From assembly GCA_002372175.1 (NCBI GenBank), contig DFIS01000076.1, positions 1-64,000 of the forward strand: 64,000 bases of DNA, written 5' to 3'. The position numbers and the translations under genes were made by a program. The DNA is from Solobacterium sp. UBA3691. Lineage in GTDB: Bacteria > Bacillota_I > Bacilli_A > Erysipelotrichales > Erysipelotrichaceae. The notes beneath the pieces were generated by a model. It ran no database searches. It was not told the DNA's origin and saw only the letters and a program-made list of their open reading frames with translations. Below are positions 63,019-64,000 of the stretch, piece by piece. Numbering within the stretch: position 1 is the stretch's first letter; the number at the start of each line of letters is the position of its first letter.

Positions 63019-63240
63019 ATGAAAGCTAAAGCAAAAAAACCCAAGAAGATCAAGATGAAGACAAAAAAGACCTTTGCCAAGCGTGTAGAGGTTACCGGTT
63101 CCGGTAAGTTAAAGAGAAAACACAACTACATTTCTCACTTTGCGGCTAACAAGACTCATAAGCAGAAGAAGCACTTATCTAAGCCGACATTAGTATCCAG
63201 CAGCGATTTCAAGCGTGATAAGCAGCTGTTACAGGGTTAA
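63019..63240 (+). CDS. rpmI: Ribosomal protein L35
   Basis: 50S subunit protein L35, 73 aa. The body MKTKKTFAKRVEVTGSGKLK matches the family. It carries ~12 extra N-terminal residues (MKAKAKKPKKIK); ATG 63019 has GAGGAGG upstream, while the internal family-type ATG (63055) lacks one. Co-transcribed between infC and rplT. Confidence 0.95.
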   Translation: MKAKAKKPKKIKMKTKKTFAKRVEVTGSGKLKRKHNYISHFAANKTHKQKKHLSKPTLVSSSDFKRDKQLLQG

Positions 63241-63258
63241 TCAGGGAGGCAAGGAAAG

Positions 63259-63615
63259 ATGAGAGTAAAAGGATCTACACCGACAAGAAACCGTCGTAAA
63301 AAGGTTTTAAAGCTTGCCAAGGGCTACTTTGGCAGTAAGCACTTACTGTACAGAACAGCTCATGAGCAGGTCATGCATTCTCAGAAGTATTCTTACATTG
63401 ACCGTAAGAAACTGAAGAGAGAGATGCGTAAGCTCTGGATCGCCAGAATCAACGCTGCTGCACACCTGAATGACATCAGCTACTCCAAACTGATGCATGG
63501 TTTAAAGCTTGCAGGAATCAATATCAACCGTAAAATGCTGAGTGAGATCGCTATCCACGATCCCAAGGCCTTCACGGAACTTGCAGATTCTGCAAAAAAG
63601 GCTTTACAGGCGTAA
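63259..63615 (+). CDS. rplT: Ribosomal protein L20
   Basis: 50S assembly protein and operon repressor, 118 aa. Blocks: RRKKVLKLAKGYFGSKH, YIDRKKLKREMRKLWI, NRKMLSEIAIHDP. GGGAGGCAAGG precedes the ATG. By analogy it binds the infC leader. The hairpin AGGGATA/TATCCCT at 63623-63643 lies after the stop, before the tRNA, without a U-tract. Confidence 0.96.
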   Translation: MRVKGSTPTRNRRKKVLKLAKGYFGSKHLLYRTAHEQVMHSQKYSYIDRKKLKREMRKLWIARINAAAHLNDISYSKLMHGLKLAGININRKMLSEIAIHDPKAFTELADSAKKALQA

Positions 63616-63648
63616 GAAAAACAGGGATAATAGTTCTATCCCTGATCT

Positions 63649-63725
63649 GGCGTGTTGGTGAAGCGGCTCAACACACTGCCCTCTCAAGGCAGCATTCACG
63701 GGTTCGAACCCCGTACACGTCACCA
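63649..63725 (+). tRNA. tRNA-Glu (anticodon CTC)
   Basis: Acceptor GGCGTGT pairs with ACACGTC (one G-T). Anticodon stem CTGCC/GGCAG, loop CTCTCAA, anticodon CTC at 63683-63685, reading GAG. T-stem ACGGG/CCCGT with TTCGAAC. CCA is encoded (63723-63725). Acceptor and D-arm context resembles other tRNA-Glu genes. Confidence 0.9.
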
Positions 63726-63768
63726 TTTTTAGAAAAACGTACAGCATGCAAAAACATCTGTATGACAC

Positions 63769-63796
63769 AAAAACCCGCATAAACAGCGGGTTTTTT
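63769..63796 (+). terminator. Terminator after tRNA-Glu
   Basis: AAAAACCCGC (63769-63778), loop ATAAACA, GCGGGTTTTT (63786-63795). The T-run continues. Confidence 0.85.
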
Positions 63797-63848
63797 GTTA
63801 TTTATGTATGATGATAGTGTATTTCTAAATTCGTGTAAAATGGTACAT

Positions 63849-63881
63849 TTTGCGTATCGTTTGCGTATCATTTGCGTATCA
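63849..63881 (+). repeat. Three tandem 11-bp TTTGCGTATC repeats
   Basis: TTTGCGTATCG (63849), TTTGCGTATCA (63860) and TTTGCGTATCA (63871), head to tail with no gap. Regular 11-bp spacing and location between a tRNA 3' end and an integrase-like reading frame suggest arm-type recombinase binding sites. Confidence 0.75.
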
Positions 63882-63891
63882 AAATACAATA

Positions 63892-63921
63892 AAAGACCGC
63901 AGGCTATTTACTGCGATCTTT
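63892..63921 (-). terminator. Minus-strand terminator
   Basis: AAAGACCGCAG (63892-63902), 8-nt loop, CTGCGATCTTT (63911-63921). Read on the minus strand it ends in TCTTTTATTG and lies just past the stop of the edge gene. Confidence 0.6.
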
Positions 63922-63938
63922 CAGCTTGTTGATTCTGA

Positions 63939-64000
63939 TCAGGAGACCATTCTGTTATTCATCGCTTTAACTCGGTCTTTTTCGTTACTGACTGCATAAT
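63939..64000 (-). CDS. Possible integrase C-terminus, cut by window edge
   Basis: Partial minus-strand frame entering at the window end and stopping with TGA (63941 to 63939). It reads YAVSNEKDRVKAMNNRMVS, which resembles the tail after the catalytic Tyr of tyrosine recombinases (Y-A-x..E-K..A-M..). Only 19 residues are visible. Support comes from context: adjacent tRNA 3' end, tandem repeats and a terminator for this strand. Confidence 0.35.
   Translation of the reverse strand, partial: YAVSNEKDRVKAMNNRMVS

Noticed and set aside
63623..63643. AGGGATA/TATCCCT hairpin after rplT as a terminator
   Set aside because: The stem is followed by GATCTGG rather than T residues and abuts the tRNA; it may be a processing or read-through structure instead.
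63849..63881. CRISPR-like array
   Set aside because: Units are 11 bp, contiguous and without spacers, so this is not a CRISPR array.
63668..63889. Minus-strand 73-codon open frame across tRNA-Glu
   Set aside because: It covers the tRNA, the terminator and the tandem repeats, so its reading frame is an accident of those sequences.

Overview
The window reads as chromosomal housekeeping DNA from a Bacillota (low-GC Gram-positive lineage) member. PolC, ScpA/ScpB, RNase HIII, MutS2, a tRNA-sensing T-box, paired Asp23/FakA-like genes and DivIB all point there. Codon use and the gene set suggest the Erysipelotrichia group of gut bacteria, but the sequence alone does not fix genus or species. No rRNA, CRISPR array or insertion sequence was found.

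Layout. 0-6 kb: HAD phosphatase, a leucine T-box and leuS, then scpA-scpB followed by a secreted SGNH hydrolase and a lipoprotein. 6-11 kb: cutC divergent from an acetyltransferase, mrp, a two-component system, an orphan A24 peptidase and a TSCPD protein. 11-19 kb: heterodimeric ABC exporter, lspA-rluD-rhomboid-comEB, and convergent rnhC. 18-25 kb: cvpA-mutS2-uvrC, a VanY-type carboxypeptidase, a phosphodiesterase and tRNA-Arg. 25-30 kb: tig behind two CIRCE operators, then lon-engB. 30-40 kb: murG-murB-divIB, asp23-fakA-like, recG, rnc and a HerA-like ATPase. 40-50 kb: polC, then rimP-nusA-ylxR-infB-rbfA. 49.8-57.4 kb: a compact type VII secretion-like island (two WXG100-type proteins, a large SLH/Big2-like lipoprotein, an EssC-like ATPase, a YukD-like protein, and a convergent radical SAM/SPASM gene). 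It splits rbfA from truB. 57.5-63.6 kb: truB-ribF, an rRNA methyltransferase, a divergent RelA/SpoT-domain protein, a second Asp23 protein, then infC-rpmI-rplT behind a structured leader. 63.6-64 kb: tRNA-Glu followed by what looks like the edge of an integrated element.

Points that stand out: (1) the reduced type VII locus lacking EssA, EssB and EsaA; (2) many genes whose -10 box ends 6-9 nt before the ATG, predicting leaderless mRNAs; (3) a tandem CIRCE pair controlling trigger factor; (4) changed signature residues in LeuRS, the MutS2 Smr domain and the RelA/SpoT-like protein; (5) a tRNA-Glu/direct-repeat/integrase-like boundary at the right edge. Nothing was run against a database; all family names are by eye.
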